A DNA stretch of 59,270 bases from JAXDJH01 sp034663635 (GTDB lineage Bacteria > Actinomycetota > CADDZG01 > WHSQ01). The stretch lies in the NCBI GenBank assembly GCA_034663635.1, contig JAXDJH010000020.1, positions 1 to 59,270 of the forward strand. Direction: 5' to 3'. A program made the translations under genes and the position numbers. A model generated the notes under the pieces. That model was not told where the DNA came from. It did not search any database and saw only the letters and a list, made by a program, of their open reading frames with translations. Each line of letters begins with the position of its first letter. Position 1 is the stretch's first letter. Below are positions 16,377 to 26,033 of this stretch, piece after piece.

Positions 16377-17396
16377 TTAGGCCACTCCTTCGGCCAGCAC
16401 TTCCAGCGCTTCGATCTGCATCGAGCTCGCAACGAGCGTCGTCACGTCCGACGCCTTCCACACTTCGAGCTTCTCGAGTATCCGTTCGCGCGGCCCGCAC
16501 AACGCGACCTCATCGACTAGCTCGTCGGGGATCGCTGCGGTAGCTTCGCTCTTCTTGCCGTCGAGGTAGAGATCTTGGATCTCCTTGGCGGCCGCTTCGT
16601 AACCGAGCCGGCACGCGAGGTCGTTGTAGAAGTTCTTGCCGCGCGCTCCCATGCCGCCGATGTAAAGCGCGAGATACGGCTTGACCATCGACCGGCACGC
16701 ATCGACATCGTCGCCCAGGATCACCGTGGTTGACGCTGCGATGTCGAAGTTCTCGGGTCTGCCGCCGCGCTTGGCGAAGCCGTTGTTCAAGTAGTCCGTG
16801 AACAGTTCGGAGCGTTGGGGCGAGTAAAAGACAGGGAGCCAACCATCGGCTATCTCGCCGGCGAGTGCGACGTTCTTCGGTCCGATCGCCGCGAGATAGA
16901 TCGGGATGTCGCTGCGTAGAGGTTTAGTGATGAGCTTCAGGGGCTTGCCGAGTCCCGTGCCGCCCTTGATCGGGATGTCGTAGTACTCGCCGTGGTACTC
17001 GAGCGGACCCTCTCGTTTGAGAGCCAAGCGCACGATGTCCACGTACTCGCGCGTTTTCTTCAATGGCTTTCCGTACTCCTGGCCGTACCAACCCTCTGAC
17101 ACCTGGGGGCCGGACGCGCCGATGCCGAGCAGCATCCGTCCGCCGGTGAGTGAATCCAAAGTCGCTGCGGCCATAGCCGTCGCCGTCGGCGCGCGCGCGG
17201 GGATCTGCATGATCGCGGTTCCGACGTTGATGTTTTTTGTCTGAGCCGCCACCCAGGTAAGTGGAGTCAGAACGTCGGAGCCGTACGCCTCGGCCGTCCA
17301 CACCGAGTGGAACCCAAGGCGGTCGGCCTCTTGTGCCAGTTCCAGTGGATCGACGGGCAGCAGTCCCCAATAACCGAGATTCAATCCCAGACGCAA
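16377..17396 (-). CDS. LLM-class (F420-type) flavin-dependent oxidoreductase
   Basis: 339 residues of a TIM-barrel luciferase-like enzyme. Typical blocks: MRLGLNLGYWG at the N-terminus, NVGTAIMQIPARAPTATAM (about 56-74), TGGRMLLGIGASGPQVSEGWYG (about 84-105) and IPIYLAAIGPKNVALAGEIADGW (about 164-186). This subgroup in actinobacteria usually uses F420. Substrate unknown. The start is TTG; its ribosome site GAAGGAGGG sits inside a hairpin (17397-17433). Distal gene after the MMPL exporter. Confidence 0.86.
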   Translation of the reverse strand: MRLGLNLGYWGLLPVDPLELAQEADRLGFHSVWTAEAYGSDVLTPLTWVAAQTKNINVGTAIMQIPARAPTATAMAAATLDSLTGGRMLLGIGASGPQVSEGWYGQEYGKPLKKTREYVDIVRLALKREGPLEYHGEYYDIPIKGGTGLGKPLKLITKPLRSDIPIYLAAIGPKNVALAGEIADGWLPVFYSPQRSELFTDYLNNGFAKRGGRPENFDIAASTTVILGDDVDACRSMVKPYLALYIGGMGARGKNFYNDLACRLGYEAAAKEIQDLYLDGKKSEATAAIPDELVDEVALCGPRERILEKLEVWKASDVTTLVASSMQIEALEVLAEGVA

Positions 17397-17433
17397 AGCA
17401 GGGCCCTCCTTCGTGGTGAAGAAGGGCCCTGCT
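17397..17433 (-). promoter_or_regulatory. Hairpin occluding the ribosome site of the LLM oxidoreductase, possible terminator for the MMPL gene
   Basis: On minus-strand RNA, AGCAGGGCCCUUCUUC pairs with GAAGGAGGGCCCUGCU (16 bp, one G-U) around ACCAC. The 3' arm contains the GGAGGG ribosome site, seven bases before the TTG start at 17396. It begins ten bases past the MMPL stop. It could be a weak terminator (only UU follows) or a translational block. Confidence 0.65.
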
Positions 17434-17443
17434 TATCACGAAC

Positions 17444-19669
17444 TCAGTTTGAGGGGCCTACCGGCTCCGGCTCGTCGAGAATGACCTCGGTGTCGTGGAT
17501 CCCGCCGGTCTCCTCGAGAACGTGCTCGATGACTGTGTCCTCGCCCTCGATGTGAACGTGCGGAAGGATGCGATCGAGCCACTTCGGCAGCCACCAGTTG
17601 GCATCCCCGAGCAGCTCCATCGTCGCCGGCACCAGGATCATTCGAACCAGCGTGGCATCAACGAAGATCGCGACCGCCAGTCCCGTTCCGAAGAGCTTGA
17701 TGGCCCTCTCCTCGAAGCCGAAGACGAATGTGAGGAACAGCGTCACCATGATCGCTGCGGCTGCGGTGATCACGCGGGCTGTGGTCGCAAGTCCGTTGGC
17801 GACGGCGATCTCGTTGTTCCCCGTCTTCACGTACTCCTCACGGATCCGCGACAACAGGAAGATCTCGTAGTCCATCGACAAGCCGAAGAGGATCGTGAAC
17901 AGCATCATCGGCACCCATGCCTCGATCGGCCCACTGGTCTGGATCCCGACGAGACCTTTGAGCCAGCCCCACTGGAAGATGGCCACGATCGCGCCGTAAG
18001 CGGCCCCGATGGACAGCAGGTTCATGACCGCCGCCTTCAGAGGTACGACGATCGACCGGAACACCAACACGAGGAGCAAGAAGCTCAGCGAGATGACCAC
18101 GATGATGAGTGTCGGCAGACGATTGGCATTCGCGTCGGCGAAGTCGACGGTTGCGGCCGTCAGACCTCCAACGTAGATCGGATGATCTGCCGAGACCTTC
18201 GCGATGATGTCGGTGCGCACGCGAGCTACTAGCTCGCGAGTCGCGTCGTCCTGCGGTGAGGTGGTCGGGAACGCTGTAAGGATCGCAGCGTTGCCCTCTT
18301 GGTTGGACTGCGCCGGCGCGACAAACGCGACCCCAGGGTCTTTCGCAAGCTCGGCCCCGACGGCCTCGAGCTTCGCTAGGTCCTCGGGAGAGTTCACATC
18401 GGTTGCGAGCAGAAGGGGACCGTTGAAGCCGGGGCCGAAGCCTTCGCTCAACAGGTCATAGGCCCGGCGGCTCGATCGATCGGTTCCACCGGAGCTCGCG
18501 TCGGCGAATCCAAGTCTGATCGAGAACAACGGGATGCTCATGACGAGGAGCACCAACAGACCGGCGATCGCGGCCGGCCACGGACGCCTCTGGATCAGCC
18601 GGCTCCACCTGTACGCGGGGGTCTTCTCGAAATCCGTGTCCTTCTGGTGGAACCACGGGAGCCGCCAACGATCGATGTTGCGCCCGACGAATCCGATGAG
18701 GGCGGGCAACAGGGTTATTGACGCGACCATCGTGACGGCCACGGTCGCGGCCCCCCCAACGGCGAGACCTTCGACGAAAGCGAAGCCCATCAGCAGGATT
18801 CCGAGTAGCGAGATAACGACGGTGGTGCCGGCGAACAGCACTGCTTTCCCGGCTGTGGTGATCGCCACCATGGTGGCCTGCTCGGGGTCGAGTCCGCGGT
18901 GGATCTGCTGCCGGTAGCGCGTAACGATGAACAGCGCGTAGTCGATGCCTACTCCGATTCCAATCATCGACGCCAGCTGCGGCGTGAACTCGGGGACGCT
19001 CAAGAAGTTGGCGAAGAGCATCACTAGCGAAAGACCGATCGCGATGCCGAACAGCGCGACTCCGATCGGCAGGCCCATGGCGAGGACCGACCCGAACGTG
19101 ATGAGAAGGATCACCATCGCGAAGAGCATCCCGATGCCTTCGGCGCCACCCGGCTGCTGGAACTCGGAGAACACGATGACGCTTCCACCCGGCTCGATAA
19201 CCAGGCCGTCCACCTGGGCGCTGGCGGCGAGGTCCTTGATCTCGTTGGCGACCTCGATCGGAACTACTTCGTTCTTGATGTGCTCGAAGTGAATGGTCGC
19301 GAACGCGATCTTGCCGTCCTGCGCTACTTGTCCCGCCCCTTGAGGCGAGTAGGGCGAGTCGATGCCGACCACGCGGTCGACCTTCGCGATATCGCCGAAG
19401 AACGACTCCATCGTTTTCTTGACGTCGGGGTCGTCGACCCCCGCGTCGGCCTTGAAGACGATGTCGGCGGTATCGCCGGCCACCTGCGGGAAGCGCTCTT
19501 CGAGCAGGTCGAAGGCTTTCTGGGAATCGGCGCCGGGGAGTGAGAAGTCAGTGGAGTAATCGCCTCCGACTGCGCCCTGAAGAAAAATCGCTGCTACGAG
19601 AGCGACGATCCAGATAAGGAGCATCAACTTGCGGTGGTGGTAGCTCCACCGTCCGATCCGTTCGAGCAT
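17444..19669 (-). CDS. MMPL-family (RND superfamily) membrane exporter
   Basis: 741 residues from ATG 19669, chosen because GAGGAGG lies eight bases before it; the frame opens 15 codons earlier. Twelve predicted helices in the duplicated RND plan: one helix, a periplasmic loop (about 50-185), five helices with GVGIDYALFIVTRYRQQ; one helix, a second loop, five helices with LSMDYEIFLLSRIREEY. The C-terminal tail is acidic. MMPL proteins export lipids or drugs using the proton gradient. Confidence 0.88.
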   Translation of the reverse strand: MLERIGRWSYHHRKLMLLIWIVALVAAIFLQGAVGGDYSTDFSLPGADSQKAFDLLEERFPQVAGDTADIVFKADAGVDDPDVKKTMESFFGDIAKVDRVVGIDSPYSPQGAGQVAQDGKIAFATIHFEHIKNEVVPIEVANEIKDLAASAQVDGLVIEPGGSVIVFSEFQQPGGAEGIGMLFAMVILLITFGSVLAMGLPIGVALFGIAIGLSLVMLFANFLSVPEFTPQLASMIGIGVGIDYALFIVTRYRQQIHRGLDPEQATMVAITTAGKAVLFAGTTVVISLLGILLMGFAFVEGLAVGGAATVAVTMVASITLLPALIGFVGRNIDRWRLPWFHQKDTDFEKTPAYRWSRLIQRRPWPAAIAGLLVLLVMSIPLFSIRLGFADASSGGTDRSSRRAYDLLSEGFGPGFNGPLLLATDVNSPEDLAKLEAVGAELAKDPGVAFVAPAQSNQEGNAAILTAFPTTSPQDDATRELVARVRTDIIAKVSADHPIYVGGLTAATVDFADANANRLPTLIIVVISLSFLLLVLVFRSIVVPLKAAVMNLLSIGAAYGAIVAIFQWGWLKGLVGIQTSGPIEAWVPMMLFTILFGLSMDYEIFLLSRIREEYVKTGNNEIAVANGLATTARVITAAAAIMVTLFLTFVFGFEERAIKLFGTGLAVAIFVDATLVRMILVPATMELLGDANWWLPKWLDRILPHVHIEGEDTVIEHVLEETGGIHDTEVILDEPEPVGPSN

Positions 19670-19786
19670 TAAGACAGCCTCCTCGTCGAGGACTAGAGAT
19701 GTTTTTTTGTCCAACCCGAGGTTATTGCTCAGGCTTCCGCGAACCGGGCGATTCCGGGTACGTAGAAAAGCGGATTATCTGCGGAG

Positions 19787-22165
19787 CTACGGGGCGGGTG
19801 CGGGCGCGGGGGCGGCGGGGCACCCAAACTTTGACAGCGGACTGCCGGTCATCGAGGGAGGCGCTGCGTCGGGAGCTGCGCCCCAAGAAGTGTTCGCGGT
19901 GGGCCCCATCTGGAGGGTCAGGGAGCCAGAGCCAAAGAGCTCGTCGTCTGTGAGCCAGGGTCGATCGAAAGAGGCCGGGCCGAGCGTGCCGGACTGGACG
20001 TACTTGTTGACGAACGATGCGCCGGGCGCTGCGATGGTCACCGCGTCGGTCGAGCCAACCGGCGTGATCACCGAGCGGGTGAAGACCGGACTTCCGATCG
20101 CATACGTCGGTGCTCCGCCGGTCACGGGATAAAGACCGAGCGCGCTCCAGACGAACCAGGCCGACATCGAGCCGAGATCGTCGTTGCCGGGCATCCCGTC
20201 GGGCGTCGGCCGGAACAGGGCCTGGTAGCCGCGCATGATCTTCTGCGTTTTCCAAGGCTGACCGATGTAGTCGTAGAGATACGGCGCGTGCACGTCGTGC
20301 TCGTTACTGGGGGCGTGTTGGTTGCCGACGTACACCACTCCGAAGGCCGTCATCGTCTTCTGGGCCTCCGCAACCGCGGGCGCGTCGGCCGCATCGGTCG
20401 AGAAGTAGGTGTCGAGCGTCTTCTGGACGTAAGCGTCGCCACCGCGACCTGCACCGACGAGGTCGAACAGACCCCGAAGGTCCTGAGGAGCAGCCCAGGT
20501 GTACTGCCACCCGGTGCCCTCTTTCCAGTTGCCCTCGTCTTCCGGTTTGTAATCGGCCTTCCACGATCCATCGGCGTTACGAGGGTGAGCGAAGCCGGTG
20601 TCTGGATTGATCATGTTCTTGTAGTTGTCGGCGTGAGCAAGAAGCTCGTCACGGTCGGCCGTTTTGCCTAGCGAGTCGGCCATCACCGCGAGTGCGAAGT
20701 CCGCGATCGCGTACTCGAAGTTCCCCGAAGCGTCGCCGCCGGTGCCCGACATGTATCCGTTCTCGACGTACTCGTGGTAGCCGCTCTCGGTGTCGGAGCG
20801 TTTCCCGACGCCGTTGGCCATCGGCTCGTCACGTGCCTGGCTCAATAGAGCCGCGTACATCTCGTCGCGGATGTCCTCGTCCACCAGACCGCGGCAGTAT
20901 CCGTCGACGACCGTGGGTTGGATCGGGTCGCCTTCCATGAAGTCCGGAAGTGCGTCGTTCATCGCCCACTGCGGGAAACGACCCGCCTGCTGGTAGATGT
21001 CGAGCAGCGAACGCATCATGTCGCGGTATCTCTCCGGCTGGACGGTCGCTAGAAGCTGACTCTCTCCTCGATACGTGTCCCAGAGGGAGAAGTTCGCGTA
21101 GTGCGTGTAGCCGTCCGAGTTGTGAACCGCATCGTCGTGGCCCATGTACTGCCCGTTGACGTCTTCGTACACGTTCGGGTGGTGTTGAGCGTTGTAGAGG
21201 GCCGTGTAGAAGGACGTCTTGTCCGCATCGGTACCACCCTCGACGGAGATCGTCTTCAAAGCGTCGTTCCACTCCGACCTGGTCTTCGCGCGCAGCGCGT
21301 CGAAGTCCCAATCCGGCTTCTCCGCCTCGAGGTTCTCGAGGGCGTTGGCTTCGCTGACGAACGAGATGCCGACTTTGACCAAGACATCGCGGTCGGCGAG
21401 CGTGTCGAACGAAACGTATCCACCTGCACCGTTGCCGCTCGCGGAACTCTTGCCCGCCGTCGGGGTCGAGCCAGAGTCCCAGGCGCCGAAGCTCGTGAAA
21501 GGTCTATCGAACTTCGCAGCGAAGTGGATCACGTAGCCCTGCGTGGTAGCCGAGCCGACAACGAGATCGTTGCCCTTGATCTCGAGAGAGGCCTGATGCG
21601 TACCGGGTGCGTATGGATGAAAGTCCTCGGCCGAGTGCCCGACATCGAGGATCACGTTCGCCTGAGTGCTGGGAGGGAACGTGTACCGGTGCATCCCGAC
21701 GCGCGTGCCGGCGGTGAGCTCGGCGAGGATCCCGTATTTGGCCAGCAGGACTCTGTAGTAGCCCGCCTGCGCGTCCTCGGACGCATGATCGAAGGGCGAC
21801 ATCCACGACCGGGGATCGGTCGACAGGACGGGGCCCGTGGTCGGCATGAATGGGAGATCCCCGTTGCTGTGGACTCCCATCGACTGAAGGTGGTGATGCG
21901 AGAACCCTCGGATCGAGGTGTCCGCGTACTGATAGCCGGTGTATGCGAACTCGCCCTCGGTGTCCGGGCTCAACTGGACCATGCCGAACGGCGCGGCCGG
22001 GCCGGGGAAAGAGAAGCCACCCGCGAGGGTGCCGATCATGGGGTCGACGTAATCGGCCGGCTCGCGAACGGGAAGCTGCGCGGTGGCGCCGGGCGTCAGT
22101 GAGAGAAAGAGGGCGAGTGTTGCTGCTGCCGCGCCTGCGCGCGTTAGCGGAGCTTTGCGCCCCAC
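19787..22165 (-). CDS. Secreted GH92 alpha-mannosidase
   Basis: 792 residues; signal peptide ends TAQ. GH92 signatures: YVDPMIGTLAGGFSFPGPAAPFGMVQ written as an N-terminal block (about 39-64), RGFSHHHLQSMG, GTGWQYTWAAPQD (about 519) and PGNDDLGSMSAWFVWSALG (about 663). The family removes alpha-mannose with calcium and inversion. GTG start at 22165, 22 bases inside the end of the ceramidase-like gene. The C-terminus is an AP repeat. Confidence 0.88.
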   Translation of the reverse strand: MGRKAPLTRAGAAAATLALFLSLTPGATAQLPVREPADYVDPMIGTLAGGFSFPGPAAPFGMVQLSPDTEGEFAYTGYQYADTSIRGFSHHHLQSMGVHSNGDLPFMPTTGPVLSTDPRSWMSPFDHASEDAQAGYYRVLLAKYGILAELTAGTRVGMHRYTFPPSTQANVILDVGHSAEDFHPYAPGTHQASLEIKGNDLVVGSATTQGYVIHFAAKFDRPFTSFGAWDSGSTPTAGKSSASGNGAGGYVSFDTLADRDVLVKVGISFVSEANALENLEAEKPDWDFDALRAKTRSEWNDALKTISVEGGTDADKTSFYTALYNAQHHPNVYEDVNGQYMGHDDAVHNSDGYTHYANFSLWDTYRGESQLLATVQPERYRDMMRSLLDIYQQAGRFPQWAMNDALPDFMEGDPIQPTVVDGYCRGLVDEDIRDEMYAALLSQARDEPMANGVGKRSDTESGYHEYVENGYMSGTGGDASGNFEYAIADFALAVMADSLGKTADRDELLAHADNYKNMINPDTGFAHPRNADGSWKADYKPEDEGNWKEGTGWQYTWAAPQDLRGLFDLVGAGRGGDAYVQKTLDTYFSTDAADAPAVAEAQKTMTAFGVVYVGNQHAPSNEHDVHAPYLYDYIGQPWKTQKIMRGYQALFRPTPDGMPGNDDLGSMSAWFVWSALGLYPVTGGAPTYAIGSPVFTRSVITPVGSTDAVTIAAPGASFVNKYVQSGTLGPASFDRPWLTDDELFGSGSLTLQMGPTANTSWGAAPDAAPPSMTGSPLSKFGCPAAPAPAPAP

Positions 22166-25100
22166 GCCGAAAGAAGGTCGTTCAATCCGCCGAAGATGTC
22201 AACAGTCGAGTCACCGGTAGTGGCTGTGGTGGTTCCCGTTTCCGTGAATGACGCGATCTCGGAAGGCGCTCCATTGGTCTCGCCGTAGGTGTCGACGATG
22301 CCGCCCGTGGCGACGTAGGCCTCATCTCCATCGGCGAGCGCAACGGCCGCATGGAAGCGTCCATCGTCGCTGAGTGTGGCAGGAGCAGTTTCGATGGTTC
22401 CATCGGCCCGAAGAACCGTGACGGTCGCCGATGCGACATCCGACCCGACCGCCCACGGGCGGAACGTACAGGTCTTGCATACGTCTTTTCGGTTGTCGTC
22501 CTTGATGAAGCGGATGATCGCAGGCTTGGGAGTCAGATAGGTGCGGGGATACAGGATCTGTGGTTGCGGACCGAAGGTCTCTCGCTTGTCCGGTGTCGTG
22601 GGACCGGCGACCGTGAACGAGACGCCGTCGGCGTCCGACCGGAAATCGGCGACCTTGATGCCGGTGAAGGGAGAAACGGTGAACGGCTCGGAAGCGACCT
22701 GGTAGGTGGCATCTCTGCTCGTCACGTCGGCGGGGCCGGCGATCGCCTTGCGGTATTTACCGCTCACGACGAACCGGTATTCGCCGGCCGGCGTTTGGGG
22801 GCCGCGGGGGTCGATGTCCCTTCGGGGGCCGAAGTCGAAGGCCTCGAAGTTCGCAGTCCAGTTCCACTGGTGCTTGCCGGTGTACGTGTTCGTCAGGTCG
22901 GCAGCGCCGTTCACGCCGTCGGGGTACTCGAGGAACATCTGAACCTCGCCGGTTTGATCCGCGTATGTCTCCCAGTTCTCTCCGACCTTGCGCTGGACCT
23001 CGACGATGGGGCTATCGACGACGCTCGCACCGCCCGTCCATGAGAACTGAGTCGCATCGAAGCGCGTGATGTTGTGAGGCTGGGTCAGAGCATTGCCGGG
23101 GTTCGCGTCGGCGGGGAGCGCCTTGTACCAGGCGTCGTATGCCTGACCGATTCCCTGGCCGAGAGCCGTCGTGAACACCGTCTGTCGAGTCTCGTCGACC
23201 GCAGCCAAAGCGTTGTACGGGTTGGCCTTTACGAGGTCTTCCCCGCCCTTGAGCGCCTGCGCCATGTAGACGAGGTTCGTAGACATGTAGTCGGCCGTGT
23301 GCGAGCCGCAGCACGTGAGCGCCTTGCGGTAGGTGTCGTTGTTCATGTACTCGCGGTAGCTCACGGTGTAGCCGCTGTAGTCGCCCGTATGGCCTAGGCC
23401 GACGGCGATCTTGTAGCCCTCGGACGGCAGGATCGTGGCCCCGGGCCGCGGGGTCCCCATTGTTCCGCCAAGCTCCTCCCAAGTGAAGTTGCCCTTGATC
23501 TGCGAGAGGACATCGGGCTCGGCATTCGCGTAGGGGACGTATTCGGGAGCGTCCCATCCCGCAGCGTTGTTGTGCACCTGTGCCAGCATGTGTGCGTAGT
23601 CGTAGTCGCTGAACGTCAGGTTCCATGGCTGGTCCGGCTTGTCTGGGTTGACGCAGGTCCACTCGTGATCCGCCTTCGGATCGCCGGTGCCTTGATCAGG
23701 CCTGCTGCACTGCCACTCGTAACCATCGGCGAAGTTGCCCACGATGTTGTCAGCGCGGCTTTCGAAGTTGCGGATGATGTCTACCTGCGCTTCGCAGGAG
23801 CAGGACCCGAGGATCACATCGCCAACGCGCACAGCCTGGAGGCGGATGCGCAGGTTCTCTTCCACGGCGCCGAAGCTCGGTGCGTCGTAGTTCTCGGGCA
23901 GGGGCACGCCGTGTTCCGTAAGGTTCTCCCACAACATGTTGTTGGGGTCCGGATCGGGCCAGATCTCCTTTAGCCCATCGGTGTCGTTAGCCCGCTGACA
24001 GTCGGGGAGCCCGAGGACTGGAGCGCCGGGGTCCCCCTCCGCAGTTGGCTCACTTCGGCAGTTCGAGACGCCGGGGTAGGGGTGCGACTTCGGCATCGGG
24101 ACCCAGCCGTTGTAAGCCGCAACGGGGAAGTCGGTCGCGTAGGGAGACATTCCGCCACCGGCGCCGATCTCGTTGTACCCATCGAGGATCGAGTCGGCGA
24201 GGTAACGCGCGCCTCGCTCGAACTGCGCGTAGCCCATGTGGGCGAAAGCGCGACGCGTTCCATCGGGAAGCCACGTACCTTGATCGCGGTCGCCGTCGTA
24301 AGGACCCTCGGACGAACCGACATCGCCTTGGCTGAAGACCATGCCGCCACCGGTGGCGCGCATGACCATGCGCTCGACCGCGCCGACGTAGTCGGCTGTG
24401 ATGATGTCGTAACCGTCGAGGGACTCGGGGTGCTCCCCCCAGTTAACCCAGGTTCCGATCGGAGCGCCCGTCTCGGCGTTGTCGAATCGCATGACGGTCA
24501 CGCCGTGGTCGCCGAAGCCCTGCGGGTAGCCAACCGGCGTCCCGTCGTGGCCACCGCCATAGCGTTGGATGTTGGACTTCATGATGTCGTGGTAGACGAC
24601 GGTCGCTCCCATCCGCGCGGGCTGGAGGTTGCCTTCCGCCTTGATGATCGCGTCGGCCGCCCGACGAGCGAAGAACTCGAAGGCCCGCGCGTCGAAGGAA
24701 TCCTGGAAGAGCCAGACTCCCCACGAAGGAGTGACCTGGTAGGGAGACGAGTGGTTGTGTGTCGCAGATACGAGAAGGTTCTCGTAAGTCACATCGGAGC
24801 CTCTGGCCGCCAGGATCTGACCGATCCGGCGTTGTACCGCGTCCTGTGAGAGGTAATGGTCGTCTTTCACGAGGGCGACCGGCTTGTCGTTAGCTCCACA
24901 GCCCTTGACGACGATCGCTCTTACGTTGAGCCGGGACTGCACTCCATAAGAGACGTGCTTCTTGACGGCTTGAGCGTGGGGGTCCACATCGCCCGTCGGG
25001 TCGGGGGTCGTGGAGTACTGGCCCGCTTGGCTTCCAACCGGGTAGGTGGCGTCCGAGTCCCCATAGCCGGCGAGCGAGCAGCTGGTGCTGGTCGTCGGGT

Positions 25101-25188
25101 CGGCCACTTGCGCGGGAGCTTGGGCGACCGGGAATAGCGCGGTTGCGATCGCTATCGCGGAGAAGAAGGAAAGGGTTCGAATACGCAC
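22144..25188 (-). CDS. Secreted neutral/alkaline ceramidase-like hydrolase
   Basis: 1014 residues; signal peptide ends near APAQV. The N-terminal domain has SATHNHSSPYQ (compare ATHTHSGP of neutral ceramidase), TWVNWGEHPESLDGYD and FSQGDVGSSEG, the positions of the zinc ligands and catalytic region in that family. The C-terminal part (about 760-1014) has Ig-like and unknown segments. Neutral ceramidases hydrolyse N-acyl-sphingosine; a broader amidase role is possible. GTG start without a good ribosome site. Confidence 0.72.
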   Translation of the reverse strand: MRIRTLSFFSAIAIATALFPVAQAPAQVADPTTSTSCSLAGYGDSDATYPVGSQAGQYSTTPDPTGDVDPHAQAVKKHVSYGVQSRLNVRAIVVKGCGANDKPVALVKDDHYLSQDAVQRRIGQILAARGSDVTYENLLVSATHNHSSPYQVTPSWGVWLFQDSFDARAFEFFARRAADAIIKAEGNLQPARMGATVVYHDIMKSNIQRYGGGHDGTPVGYPQGFGDHGVTVMRFDNAETGAPIGTWVNWGEHPESLDGYDIITADYVGAVERMVMRATGGGMVFSQGDVGSSEGPYDGDRDQGTWLPDGTRRAFAHMGYAQFERGARYLADSILDGYNEIGAGGGMSPYATDFPVAAYNGWVPMPKSHPYPGVSNCRSEPTAEGDPGAPVLGLPDCQRANDTDGLKEIWPDPDPNNMLWENLTEHGVPLPENYDAPSFGAVEENLRIRLQAVRVGDVILGSCSCEAQVDIIRNFESRADNIVGNFADGYEWQCSRPDQGTGDPKADHEWTCVNPDKPDQPWNLTFSDYDYAHMLAQVHNNAAGWDAPEYVPYANAEPDVLSQIKGNFTWEELGGTMGTPRPGATILPSEGYKIAVGLGHTGDYSGYTVSYREYMNNDTYRKALTCCGSHTADYMSTNLVYMAQALKGGEDLVKANPYNALAAVDETRQTVFTTALGQGIGQAYDAWYKALPADANPGNALTQPHNITRFDATQFSWTGGASVVDSPIVEVQRKVGENWETYADQTGEVQMFLEYPDGVNGAADLTNTYTGKHQWNWTANFEAFDFGPRRDIDPRGPQTPAGEYRFVVSGKYRKAIAGPADVTSRDATYQVASEPFTVSPFTGIKVADFRSDADGVSFTVAGPTTPDKRETFGPQPQILYPRTYLTPKPAIIRFIKDDNRKDVCKTCTFRPWAVGSDVASATVTVLRADGTIETAPATLSDDGRFHAAVALADGDEAYVATGGIVDTYGETNGAPSEIASFTETGTTTATTGDSTVDIFGGLNDLLSAWGAKLR

Positions 25189-25239
25189 GAGCGGGAGGTT
25201 CGACGCATTTCAGGCCCTCCCTGCACGAACTGGAACTTT

Positions 25240-25911
25240 TTACCCTGGGATCGAGATCTCCAATCCGAGGCGCTCGGACTCGGCCGCGAGGTGCTCGACG
25301 ATGCGCTCACGTCCTCTTTCTATGGACGCCTTCGCGGCCTCCCGGTCGTCCCCGAACGCGACATAGAGATTGAGAGCCATCGTTTCCAGCATGTGTAAGG
25401 CCTCATCGAAGGTCAGGCAGTTGGCCATATGAAGCGTCACTCCGCCGTGCATCATGATCCAGAGTTGGGTCGCGAGCTCCTCGGGATCCGCCTCGTCGAA
25501 GCGTCCGGCCTCGATCGCTCGACCCACCGCCTCGATCATGGTCTGAAAAGTGTTCAGCCCGATCTCGTCGCTTTCGTCGTGCGGCTCCATGAACATGAAA
25601 CGGTAAAGGTGCGAGTTCGCGAGGGCATTGAAGAAGTAAGCGCCGCCGAGCGCCGTCATGTCTTCGACGGTGTCTTCGGATGTGGAGATGCCGGCTAGAT
25701 AACCGGCGAGCCGTTCGAAACCTTCCAGGGCGAGCGCCTTTCGAAGCTCGTCCATCCCTTCGAAGTGGGTGTAGACGGCCATCGTCGAGCTCCCCACCTC
25801 GGTCGCAAGGCGTCTCGTGGTCAGCGCGTTGGGCCCTTCCTCTACGAGGAGTCGGGCGGCGGCGTCCACGAGAGCGGTGCGCACGGCGGGATCGAGGGCT
25901 TTCGGACTCAT
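25240..25911 (-). CDS. TetR/AcrR family transcriptional regulator
   Basis: 223 residues. N-terminal HTH (about 10-60): AARLLVEEGPNALTTRRLA and STMAVYTHFEGMDELRKAL. The C-terminal ligand domain is helical with FMFMEPHDE and ATQLWIMMHGG. Divergent from the membrane-anchored protein at 26034, with a repeated operator between. No ribosome site precedes the ATG, so it may be leaderless. Confidence 0.88.
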   Translation of the reverse strand: MSPKALDPAVRTALVDAAARLLVEEGPNALTTRRLATEVGSSTMAVYTHFEGMDELRKALALEGFERLAGYLAGISTSEDTVEDMTALGGAYFFNALANSHLYRFMFMEPHDESDEIGLNTFQTMIEAVGRAIEAGRFDEADPEELATQLWIMMHGGVTLHMANCLTFDEALHMLETMALNLYVAFGDDREAAKASIERGRERIVEHLAAESERLGLEISIPG

Positions 25912-25933
25912 ATTTGACAGTGTGCCATAGCAG

Positions 25934-25987
25934 CGTTATACATTCCATGTAACAGCGTTATGTATGACCGTTATGTAAGGGCGTTAT
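25934..25987. promoter_or_regulatory. Putative TetR operator: four CGTTAT repeats
   Basis: CGTTAT occurs at 25934, 25956, 25969 and 25982, spaced 22, 13 and 13 bases, three of them as CGTTATG. GTTATACAT-tcc-ATGTAAC (25936-25950) forms an imperfect palindrome. The array fills the divergent region ahead of tetR (25911) and the gene at 26034. A possible tetR promoter on the minus strand is TTACAT-17-TATGGC. Confidence 0.55.
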
Positions 25988-26033
25988 GAGCTCGGCGGGC
26001 AACGGGCGGCACTACTCGACGGAAGGCGGCGGC

